Part shown: positions 54,877 through 64,000 of the stretch, one piece after another
Position numbering within the stretch: the stretch's first letter is position 1
How the letters are laid out: each line of letters opens with the position of its first letter
Source of the DNA: Chelydra serpentina
Lineage: Eukaryota; Chordata; Testudines; Chelydridae
Assembly (NCBI GenBank): GCA_037349315.1
Contig: JBAIAC010000042.1
Span: forward strand, 6,634,001 to 6,698,000
DNA: 64,000 nt
Reading direction: 5' to 3'
Program-made: the position numbers and the translations under genes
Notes under the pieces: model-generated
The model's input: the letters and a program-made list of their open reading frames with translations, nothing else
Told to the model about the DNA's origin: nothing
The model's database searches: none

Positions 54877-55829
54877 AGTATGAGGGGATTTTATTTCAAT
54901 TCTGCATCTCCTTGAGTTTAGCTGAACTCGACCTGCTGGACAGGCATGAGCAGTCACTGAGAAACCTTAACTCTGTGTTAATGAAGTTTTTTGCCATTTT
55001 ATTTCCTGGTTTTTTAACAGAAAGAAATCTTGTTGGTCGGAGTTAGTGGTCATTGTGGCTGCGGTATGTGACCATGGATATGGATAATGAGCTACGCAAA
55101 AGGCGCTTTTAAGAATCATCACATTTTTCTGGAAAGGAGCTGTATTCTGTGCACTGCTTGGCCAATCTGGGTTCCCCTCACATCCACCCTTCACCCCTAA
55201 ATCTCTCGGTAAGTGCAGCACAAAGCTGGGCACAGACATCTGCAGCAATGCAGGCTCAGAGACGTGTGAAGTAGCCTGTTCATCCCAATAAGCTATTCTC
55301 AGTGGAATGAGAAACACCTGCAGGAGATGGTACAGCCTGAAACAATCGCTCGGAGAGGTGTGAACTGCTTCACTCATTTCAGTCACCCAGGTGCCAGCAG
55401 GCTGTTCAGTGTGTTGTGGGTGCATGTCCCTGTTTGCCTCTTCACAGCTTGACACCCCGACGGGTGGTGCTACCCCAGACCCTGGCACACATAGGGAGGG
55501 GTGATTAGGGAGACAGGCTCAGTCCCCACTCCTTCAAAAGGCCAGGAGAAAGCCCCCCAAGATCACAAAAGTGGGAGAGGGAGAGGTATCGGACACCCAT
55601 AGATGCATTAAGAGCCCTCTGATATTGGCACACACAAGGGAGGGGAATGTGGGGCTGTCAGGAGCCCTGCCCCTTGTTCTAGTTCTGTGTTCAGTGGAGA
55701 AGGAGATAGACACAGGTGCAGAGAGCGCTGATGGAAACACAGCTGTTTGCTGTGCTGGCTTTATTGTTCCCGTTTCAAATCTGAACCTAACAGGAAAATG
55801 AAGCTTTGCACTGGGAGGGGAGAGAGAGT
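54877..55829. other. Intergenic, nothing recognised
   Basis: No OR-like or other recognisable coding sequence on either strand, including the 173-codon minus-strand open frame near 55000-55490. Confidence 0.5.
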
Positions 55830-57907
55830 GAGAGGCAAGTGAGAAGCAGTGAGAGGCAAAAAGGCATCCTTTAAAAAGTGGAAGATAAATCCTAATGAAG
55901 AAAATAGAAAATAGAATAACTCTGGCAAAAGAAGGGTAAAAATATAATTAGGAAGACCAAAAAAAAAATGTGTAGAACAGCTAGCCAAAGACTCTAAAAG
56001 TAATAGCAAAATTGCTTTTAAAATTTTACACCAGAAGCAGAAAGCCTGCTAAACAACCAGTGGGGCCAGTGGACGATCGAGATGCTAAAGGAGCACTCAA
56101 AGACGATAAGGCCATTGTGGAGAAACTAAATGAATTCTTTGCATCAGTTTTCACTGTTGAGGATATGAAAGAGATTCCCAAACTTGAGCCATTCTTTTTT
56201 TGATAACAGATCTGAGGAACTGTCCCAAATTGAGGTGTCATTAGAGGAGGTTTTAGAACAAATTGATAAATTAAACAGTAATAAGTCTCCAGGACCTGAT
56301 GGTATTTACCCAAGAGTTCTGAAGGAACTCAAACGTGAAATTGCAGGATTACTAACTGTCATCTGTAACCTATCATTTAAATCAGCTTCTGTACTAAATG
56401 ACTGGAGGATAGCTAATGTGATGCCAATTTTTAAAAAGGGCTTCAGAGGTGACTTGGCAACTACAGGCCAGTAAGCCTCACTTCGGTACCGGGCAAATTG
56501 TTTGAAACTAACGGAAAGAACAAAATTGTCAGACACATAGATAAACATAATTTGTTGGAAATAGTCAACATGTTTTTTGTAAAGAGAAATAATGCCTCAC
56601 CAATCTACTAGAATTCTTTGAGGGGGTCAACAAGCATGCGGACAAAGGAGATCCAGTGGATATAGTGTATTTAGATTTTTAGAAAGCCTTTGACAAGGTC
56701 CCTCACCAAAGGCTCTTAAGCAAAATAAGCAGTCATGGGATAAAAGGGAATGATTTCTCATGGGATAGAAACTGGTTAAGAGATAGGAAATGAAGGGTAG
56801 GAATAAATGGTCCGTTTTCAGAATGGAGAGAGGTAAATAGTCGTGTCCCCCACGGATCTGTACTGGGCCCAGTCCTATTTAACATATTCATAAAAGATCT
56901 GAAAAAAGGGGTAAGCAGTGAGGTTGCAAAATTTGCTGATGATACAAAGCTACTCAAGATAGTTAAGTACCAGACAGACTGTGAAGAGCTACAAAAGGAT
57001 CTCACAAAACTGAATGACTGGGCAACAAAATGGCAGATGAAATTTAATGTTGATAAATGCAAAGTAATGCACATTGGAAAACATAATCCTAACTATACAT
57101 ATACAATGATGGGGGTCTAAATTAGTTGTTACCACTCAAAAAAAGAGATCTTGAAGTCACTGTGGATAGTTCTCTGAAATCATCCACTCAATGTGCAGTG
57201 GCAGTCAAAAAAGCAAAGAGAATGTTGGGAATCATCAAGAAAGGGATAGATAATAAACAGAAAATATCATATTGCCTCTATATAAATCCATGGTAAGCCC
57301 ACACCTTGAATACTGCATTCAGATGTGGTCGCCTTATCTCAAAAAGGGTTCAGAAAAGGGCAACAAAAATGATTAAGGGTATAGAATGGCTTCTGTATGA
57401 GGAGATATTAATAAGACCGGGACTTTTCAGCTTGGAAAAGAGGCAACTAAGGGGACATATGATAGAGGTCTATAAAATTATGAGTGGTCTAGAGAAAGTA
57501 AATAAGGAAGTGTTATTTATTCCTTCTCATAATACAAGAACAAAGGGCCACCAAATGAAATTATTAGGTAGCAGGTTTAAAACAAATACAAGAAAGTATT
57601 TTTTCACGCAACACACTGTCAACATCTGGAACTCCTTGCTATAACGGGGTCCAAAAGGGAGCTAGATCAATTCATGGAAGATAGGTCCATCAATGGTTAT
57701 CAGCCAGGATGGACAGGAATGGTGTCCCTAGCCTCTGTTTGCCAGAAGCTGGGATAGCGTGACAGGGCATGGATCACTTGATGATAACCTATCTGTTCAT
57801 TTCCTTTGGGGCACCTGCCATTGGCCACTGTCAGAGGACAGGATACTGGGCTTGATGGACCTTTGGTCTGACCCAATATGGCCTTTCTTATGTTCTTATG
57901 TTCTTAG
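55830..57907 (+). mobile_element. CR1-like LINE, 5'-truncated
   Basis: Contains the pre-RT linker (FYTRSRKPAKQPVGPV, KLNEFFASVFT), RT start (NKSPGPDGIYPRVLKEL, RIANVMPIFKKG), a decayed RT core (FADDTKLLKIV in one frame near 56930) and post-RT region ([15 protein letters not shown]). The 3' end has tail repeats 'ttatgttcttatgttctta' at 57888-57906. Many stops and shifts make it inactive. The family matches 43779-45180. Confidence 0.88.
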
Positions 57908-59149
57908 AGCATAGAGCCCCCTGAACATTGAAAGAGACAGGACATCACACCTCTCTGTTCTCCCAGTCCCCCTGTCACTCACCCTCATGTCACCTCTTCC
58001 CAATGTCCCACCCCATCTCATCTTCTGACCCCCAACTCATCTGCTACCCATCCTATCTTCCTGTCCCCCACCCCATAATCACCCATCCCCTCACTGCTCC
58101 AAAAAGCTTTCTCCTCCAAATCCCACCCCCATCATCCTCCCCTCCCAGCAGGTAAGCGCATTTGAAAAATTGTTTCATCACCTTCTAAATATCTGCGGTG
58201 CCCAGGTGACATTTCCCCACAGTTCAAAACCTTCAGACAGAGCCAGGTGCCTCCTCATTCTTAGGTTCAGATTTCAGGTCAGGGTTAGATCTGAACTCAA
58301 AGTGCCCAGATGGCATACAGGTTTGTCAGCCATGACTGGACATTCCCCCTTCAAGGACTCACAGCCTGTGAGCCAGAGGTAGATTTTAATCAGCGCATCC
58401 TCTCTCCATGCACACGCACAGCGTAATCCATTCGGCGCGACTCCAGCACTTTGAAGGCGCACAGGCCTAACTCAGAGCTAAACTCTTTGGCTAATAACAC
58501 TGTCATTTTATTTCCTCCGAAGAGCTGCTGGGGTGGCCCTGGAGCACTGGAAACGCTCCCTGCTGTGAGGATCTGAGCCCTGGTTTGATCTCTATCTGGG
58601 CACAATAAATCAGCACAAAAACACATCAATGTTAAGAAAAGTTAAAAGTAACTCCTTTGGAGTCGATGGGGCTGATTCCCTCTCATTCACCCTGGTGTAA
58701 ACTAGGAGTAACTCCTTTGGAGTCAATGGGGCTGATTTCCCCCTCACTCACCCAAAGGTAAGTCCATGGTGTGACAATGGAGTATGTCTGGTCTAAGGAA
58801 GAGGAGATTCAGGTCCTTTGATTCCAGCCCCTGCTGAGGAATGGCCCTTTTTTGTGTGATCCTGGGTTCTTCAATCCCAAATCCTCTGGGGGCACAGACT
58901 TTGTCTATGAGGTGTTGGGACCCTCAATCACAGAATCCCCTGGGGCATTGCCCTTCTTTATGGGGTGCTCTGCCCTCTAGCCCCCCCTGACCATAGCATC
59001 TCCTACCCCATTTTTCTATCCCTCTTCCCCCCCTCTGCAATCCCCACACCGGGCAAATCTCAAGGAGAACCCCCTGATATCAGAGTGCCTGCTGTACCAC
59101 ATCAAGGACGGCATGACTAGGTACCAGGAGCGGGGCATGCTTGGGTACT
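57908..59149. other. Intergenic, with a 60-bp direct repeat
   Basis: 'agtaactcctttggagtc.atggggctgatt' occurs at about 58647 and 58707. The remainder is pyrimidine-rich DNA with no recognisable gene. Confidence 0.55.
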
Positions 59150-59995
59150 ATGGATGGGGTGTCCAGTGCCTGGGTCTGATTGGGGCCAGCATCGGATGCT
59201 GCATTACCCACAGCCTGGAACAATAGGGGTGGGATGGGGAGATCTTCCCCCACTGAAGCAGCTGCAGCATTGTCTGTCTGAGTCTAAAGAAAGCCTGAGA
59301 TAATGGCTCTGGGAGAGGGGAACTGCCCCAGACATCTCCATGAGATTTGAACTCGCAGCCGCACTGCTCTGGAGCACCCCACCAATCCCACTCCAGCAGG
59401 GGGCTCTCTGTGCAGGGGGAGAGGAAGCGCACAGCAGTCCTGACCCCCTCACCCAGGCACACACCCTGGCTGGGGAGGTAAGGACTGGGGGGACCATGAC
59501 TGCCCCCTGTCTGTCTGTGGCCACCATGCTGATCCCAAGGGGTTGGGGGAGAGTCACCTGTTCCTCTTCTGGGACAGAGCAGGGTCCCATCCCATTGTCC
59601 CAGCCTCTCTTTGAAGCCCCCCCCCACACACATCCCATGCATAGCCCTGGAGTGTCTGAATCCAGCCCTGAGAGTTAGCAGAGCTTTATGTGCTAAATGT
59701 GCCTCTTTCCACAGGCTCCTGGGAACAGCCCGGTTCAGAGCTTTGACTCCTGGAGGGATCAGCCCCAGTTGCTGAAGAGGGAGGGATAGGAACAGCCCTC
59801 AATGGACAATTCTGCACTGATCTCCGTGTCAGGGAGGTTCCCTGTGAGTTAATGGCTGACTGGAGACCTGCACCATGGCGGTTTAATTCATTCTCTGATC
59901 TAATGTAACCATGAAGGCTCCTGTGATCCATGTCAATGACTCACCCTGCTGGTCATTTTGTCTCAGCAATACCTTGTGGAAGTCAGTTCCCCAGG
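59150..59995 (-). repeat. Inverted copy of the 36080-36870 segment
   Basis: The reverse complement follows 36080-36870 in order, with moderate divergence. The frames of 112-164 codons here are not conserved as proteins between the two copies. Confidence 0.85.
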
Positions 59996-60670
59996 TTAGC
60001 TGGGTGCTGGTTGGCACTGGGCAGAGGCCACCCTAGAAATACTGTTCAGAAAAGGGGCTGGGCCAGGTAGAGGAAGGAGGAGAGTGGGGAAGGAAGGGAG
60101 TGGTCTCCAGGGCTTGCCAATGGGGAGAAGGAGGAGAGAATGGGCAGGTATTTGGAGCTAGAGGTGAGTGGCTGTTCCCTGGGTCTGGGGCCATGTCAGG
60201 AGAGTGAAGCTGAGCAGAGGAGAGGACTGGTGGGCAGAAGAGGGGACTGGTGGGGAGAGGGGTTAAGTAGGGATCTCTGAGGAAGTTGAGTCAGTAACTC
60301 TGGGTGGGGAATTGGCTCTCGGCCATGGGAGGGGAGAATCTCAAAGAGCAGGGGCTGAGAGGGTCTGTGGGATGGGGGTTGTGAGAGGGGTGGGAGAAGA
60401 TTAAGACTGGGTGTTTGCTTGGGGGTCTGGGCTGGGTGAGGGAGAGGGAGGGAAACACTCAGGATCCAGGGCAAAATGGGTTTAGTGGATGAATCGTGGA
60501 TCATTTCTAAATGAAAATTTCTTTATGAATTTTTCATCCAGTCTCAATTATTATCCCCCATATATTGGTAAAGAGAGGCACAGAGAGTTGAGGTAACATA
60601 GCTGCATAGCTGGGCCTAGATCACAGGAGTTCTTAGCATCTTGACCTCCTTTTTCTAGATGCCTGGCTGT

Positions 60671-61423
60671 CGGAGGTGAAAGTAAGCTGCTCCGGTCTGG
60701 TCCGGTGTACTGGCAAGAGCCTGTACGCCTGACTGGACCGGCTTACCCAGGCCAGCGATTTAAAGGGCCTGGGGCTCCCAGCAGCATCCGGATCCCCAGG
60801 CCTTTTAAATTGCCGCCCAAAGCCCACTGCCGGAACCCTGGGATAGCAGTGGCGGGGCTTCGGAGGTGATTTAAAGGGCCAGGGGCTGCCAGCCGCTGCT
60901 ACCACAGCGGAACCCTGGGCCCTTTAAATCTCTGCCAGAGCCCTGAGACCCAGGGTAGCAGTGGCAGCTGGGAGCCCCTGGGGCTCTGGAAGTGATTTAA
61001 AGGGCCTGGGGCTCCATTGCGGTAGCAGCAGCCGGGAGCCCCGGCCCTTTAAATCACCGCCGGAGCCCCTGGCCGCCTCTGCTATCTTTGGGCTCTGGCA
61101 GTGGGGCTCAGGCAGCAATTTAAAGGGCCTGGAGCTCCGGCTGCCCTGGGGAGCCCCAGGCCCTTTAAATTGCCCCCAAACACTGGGGCTCTCAGCCACC
61201 TCCTCATCTGGTAGCTCCGGCACTGATTTAAAGGGCCCGGGGCTTCCAGCCGCCGCTACCAGAGCCAGAGCCCCGGGCCCTTTAAATCTCGATTTAAAGG
61301 GGACGGGGATTTAAAGGCCCCATCTCTTCCAGTGAAAGCCGCACCCCTTCCGGTTGAGGCCCCCTGCTCCCCTGCTCAGGACTATGGCATACCAGTAAGT
61401 CCTTTACGTTACTTTCACCCCTG
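60671..61423. mobile_element. hAT-type element with internal palindromic minisatellite
   Basis: Ends are CGGAGGTGAAAGTAAG and, reverse complement, CAGGGGTGAAAGTAAC, flanked by CTGGCTGT (60663-60670 and 61424-61431). The 8-bp duplication and CAGGG end fit hAT. The interior alternates 'atttaaagggcc' and its complement about every 50-120 bp from 60757 to 61310, five inverted pairs. Unit 1 has the unoccupied site near 37160. Confidence 0.85.
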
Positions 61424-63876
61424 CTGGCTGTACTAGTTATCATTACAGGCTGGAATTCTCAAGGGCATCTAAGGGAGTTAGGAGCCCAAAATGTACACAC
61501 TTTACTGCCATACGTTTCTTTGCGAATCCTAGGCATCATTTTCTGAAATTCAGAGAAGCCCAGGCCTTGGAAGTTAACAACAGACAGAGGGCCAGGATTA
61601 CAAAGGGGTTAGGTACCTAAAGGAGATAGCTGCCTATTGGGATTTACAATAGCATCTAAGCAGGTTAAGCTCCTCATTCCGACTGAATGACCATGGGAAT
61701 TAGCCACCTAGCTCATTTAGGAGCATTGATAAATCTCGGTAGCTGCCTGTCTCCATCTTTGCGATCCTGGCCCACAGATACCACAGAAGCTGGGCTGGAA
61801 TCAGGGAACACTGGGGAGATCATAGGCCCCGTGCTCCGTGGGGGTCAGACTAGAGGATCAGAACGGCTCTTTTGGCTTTATCACCTAGGCATTTTTGTAC
61901 TTGCCTCTGGGCCTCTGCTGCTGAGCTGTGCAGGGCTCCAGGGAGTGAATCCTGCCAGCCCTTAGGAAATAGACATGAATAAATCACCTTCCCGCAGCAT
62001 CAGTCCTTTAATGCCAGTGATCCTCAACGACAGCTACACACAGCTCATCTGCAGAGAGCAACAGGTTTGAGTCTAGTTCTGGCAATGTAGTCTCAAAATG
62101 AAGGGGGAAAGGATTCTCAGATGCCCGTGCCTTTAGCTTCTAGATTCTGGTACATAGATAGATATTGACCAAAGAATCCTGGTGCGGGATGACTGAATGG
62201 ATCATACGTTAGGAAAAAATCCACAAAGATCAGTAGAGTAAGTTTGTTATTTCAGTTAAATATGTTTGGGGATCAACATACAGGGGGAAATTAAGATGAT
62301 AAATATGAATTACAATATGAACTCGTTAAGACTTTTACTCTCAATTTAATCAGATACCTACTGCTGATTGGAATTTTTCCACCCTTCAGGAAAATTTTGA
62401 CTTTTCACTGAAAACCCCAAATCCATTCCCCACCCCACCCCCCCAGGTTTTGGCAAATGAAAACTTTCTGCTGAAAACTGAATTTTTTTTTAATCACAAA
62501 ACCAAAAATGTTTGGTTTTCAAGTTTTCAATTTCTTTACAAAACAAACCCAAAATGTTGGGAGCAAAGCAGACAGATTCTGAAATTTGATGTTGTTTAGC
62601 TGAAAACTCAATCTCCATTAAAAAGAACACTGCTGGAAATTTCCAACCAGCCTTAAACTTCAAATAAATTGGGGAACATTAATATTGCCTGATAAGACGT
62701 TAATTTCAAACCATTTATTCTATTGCATCTGTGTGATTTCTCTTTCAAAGGGATAGTTGCGAGGAGGTAACAACTGAATAACCAGTAAAGTTGGCAGCAC
62801 ACAGAATGTTTTATACAGACTAGTCTCTTTAAACCCCGGTTTAGAGTTGAACCAAGCAGCCAAAGCCTGTCTATCCTGACCCCGTTCAAGGACATACGGG
62901 AGCTCACTGGGAGTAGAACTCAGAGCTCCTGTTCTAGCACCACATTCCTGCCGGCTGAGTATACGTGGTGTAAATGGCTGTGCAGAACTTACACATGACA
63001 AGACACAGGGCCATGTTTCCAAATGTATTTCAGTGCCTAATGGGATTTTCAGAAGCACCTAGGAGCTCAAAATTCATTGATTTCAAGGGGTGTTGAGGGC
63101 CCTGATGTTTTGATAATCCCACTAGGTCCAGTAATACTTTAAAAAATCTTCCCCACAGCCCCTCTCCGAAAGCCGTTACAGTCCTAGTAGACACATCAGA
63201 GAAAAGGAGGGAGGGGAAACAGAGGCAGAAAGAGGGAAAATGACTGGCCTAAGGTCACACAGAAGGTCACTGGCAGAGACAAGAACAGAGCCCAAGTGTC
63301 CTGGCAACCCCTGCACCGCACAGCACAGAGGAAACCATACAACATAACGGTGACGGAGGGATGCTGCGAGTCCATTGTTACATGCAGGAAGAAGTGCAGC
63401 TGGGATTTGGTGCCATAAATTAATTTGGAAGCAGGCAGCCGGCCATCTAGGCACAGAGCTTGGGGTAGAAAAATCACAGATGAGCTGCCACTTACGCTGC
63501 TGGGTGAGTCTACGTGGGAATCAGGCTGTGTTGGCATTTTAGTCTATCCTTTTCATGACCAAGGTGTGAGCTTGGTGATGGTCACAACAGAGGGACCTTC
63601 TTTGGACAAATTGTTGGGTTTAGATTGTACTTTGTTCCATCCTTCATACTGCATTTTAAGAAGCCACATCTTGCGCCAAATCCTCAGATGGGGTAAAGTA
63701 ACGAAGCTCCATTGACTTTAAAGGAGCTGATCCAATTTACACTAGTGTGATAACGTAATTGATTGATTGTCAGAGGCGAGGAGCACTAACCACACCTACT
63801 CATTGTAAGTGACAAGTTCTGTGCACCTTTCACGTTCATATACTGAGATATTAGAGAAAGAGGATCAGGGCAATTC

Positions 63877-63920
63877 ATAGAATCATAGAATCTCAGGGTA
63901 GGAAGGGACCCTTCCAGAGG
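63877..63920 (-). mobile_element. 44-bp CR1 3' scrap upstream of the third OR
   Basis: 'catagaatcatagaatctcaggg'-type CR1 tail flanked by AATTC (63872-63876 and 63921-63925). Units 1 and 2 lack it. It lies 53 bp before the predicted splice acceptor. Confidence 0.85.
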
Positions 63921-63957
63921 AATTCCCTCTGTTGCTCTAATTCTGACCATTGTCCTT

Positions 63958-64000
63958 CTCATTCCCCCTACAGCCATCACAAAGTGTACTGAGAAAGAAA
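63958..64000 (+). promoter_or_regulatory. Splice acceptor and 5' UTR of the third family-14 OR exon
   Basis: 'tctcattccccctacag' (acceptor AG at 63972-63973) is followed by 27 bases ending 'gagaaagaaa'. Unit 2 has the same string directly before ATG, so the coding exon should start at base 64001. Confidence 0.75.

Larger units (their letters stand above)
60500..64000 (+). repeat. Family-14 OR unit 3, 5' part
   Basis: Homologous to unit 1 from about 37030 to 40418. It carries a hAT insertion (60671-61423) and a CR1 scrap (63877-63920), and lacks the solo LTR. The window ends immediately before the predicted start codon. Bases 59996-60500 show no gene. Confidence 0.85.

Noticed and set aside
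54967..55488. 173-codon minus-strand frame as a possible novel gene
   Set aside because: No domain, signal peptide or conserved feature was seen, the Met context is unremarkable, and no paralog in the window supports it.
59148..59678. Frames of 112-164 codons on both strands
   Set aside because: The inverted paralog at 36080-36870 does not keep them as one frame, and there is no domain.
60633..61314. Proline-rich frames of 90-117 codons
   Set aside because: Products of the inverted minisatellite inside the hAT element.

Overview
This is a vertebrate nuclear window, most likely from a turtle and at any rate a sauropsid. CR1-clade LINE fragments dominate the repeats. There are many PIF/Harbinger DNA transposons with TCTACACT-type ends, a Penelope-like element, old MIR-type SINEs and intronless class II olfactory receptor (OR) exons of family 14 and family 4 types. 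The species is an inference. There are no bacterial-style operons. The window is an OR gene cluster set in transposon-rich DNA.

Region 1 (1-2634) holds only old repeats. Region 2 (2635-20275, copy A) and region 3 (22048-36093, copy B) are a direct tandem segmental duplication. Each copy carries one intact family-4-like OR on the minus strand (6215-7156 and 25617-26555; nine substitutions and one codon indel by eye). Each also carries the remains of a second OR start, an antisense CR1 and a shared hAT-type MITE. The copies differ by datable insertions. Copy A has a 5,048-bp Harbinger element (13654-18701) with an intact 427-residue transposase, and copy B keeps its empty TAA site (34134-34136). 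Copy B has a CR1 tail (35422-35702) that is absent from A. At one homologous TTA the two copies carry different Harbinger-type MITEs in opposite orientation. The copies are joined by a CR1 piece truncated at both ends (20276-22047), which looks like breakpoint filler DNA.

Region 4 (about 36080-64000) is an array of plus-strand family-14 OR units. Intact coding exons lie at 40419-41378 and 53706-54674. The 5' part of a third unit runs off the window, with its start codon predicted at base 64001. A decayed partial unit lies at about 49690-49904. This region also contains a 1,003-bp solo LTR, a 257-bp near-perfect palindrome, a GIY-YIG-bearing Penelope fragment with an 8-bp target duplication, two LINE copies, an OR pseudogene of another family (45930-46338), and a hAT element filled with palindromic minisatellite (60671-61423).

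The ORs should act independently as odorant GPCRs in sensory neurons. The rest records how the cluster grew by segmental duplication and was marked by transposons. I see no evidence for a wholly new biochemical system. The most unusual items are the same-site, opposite-orientation MITE pair, the filler junction, and the recent Harbinger with an intact transposase and a broken Myb-like partner. Coordinates of old repeats are approximate, and identities were judged by eye.
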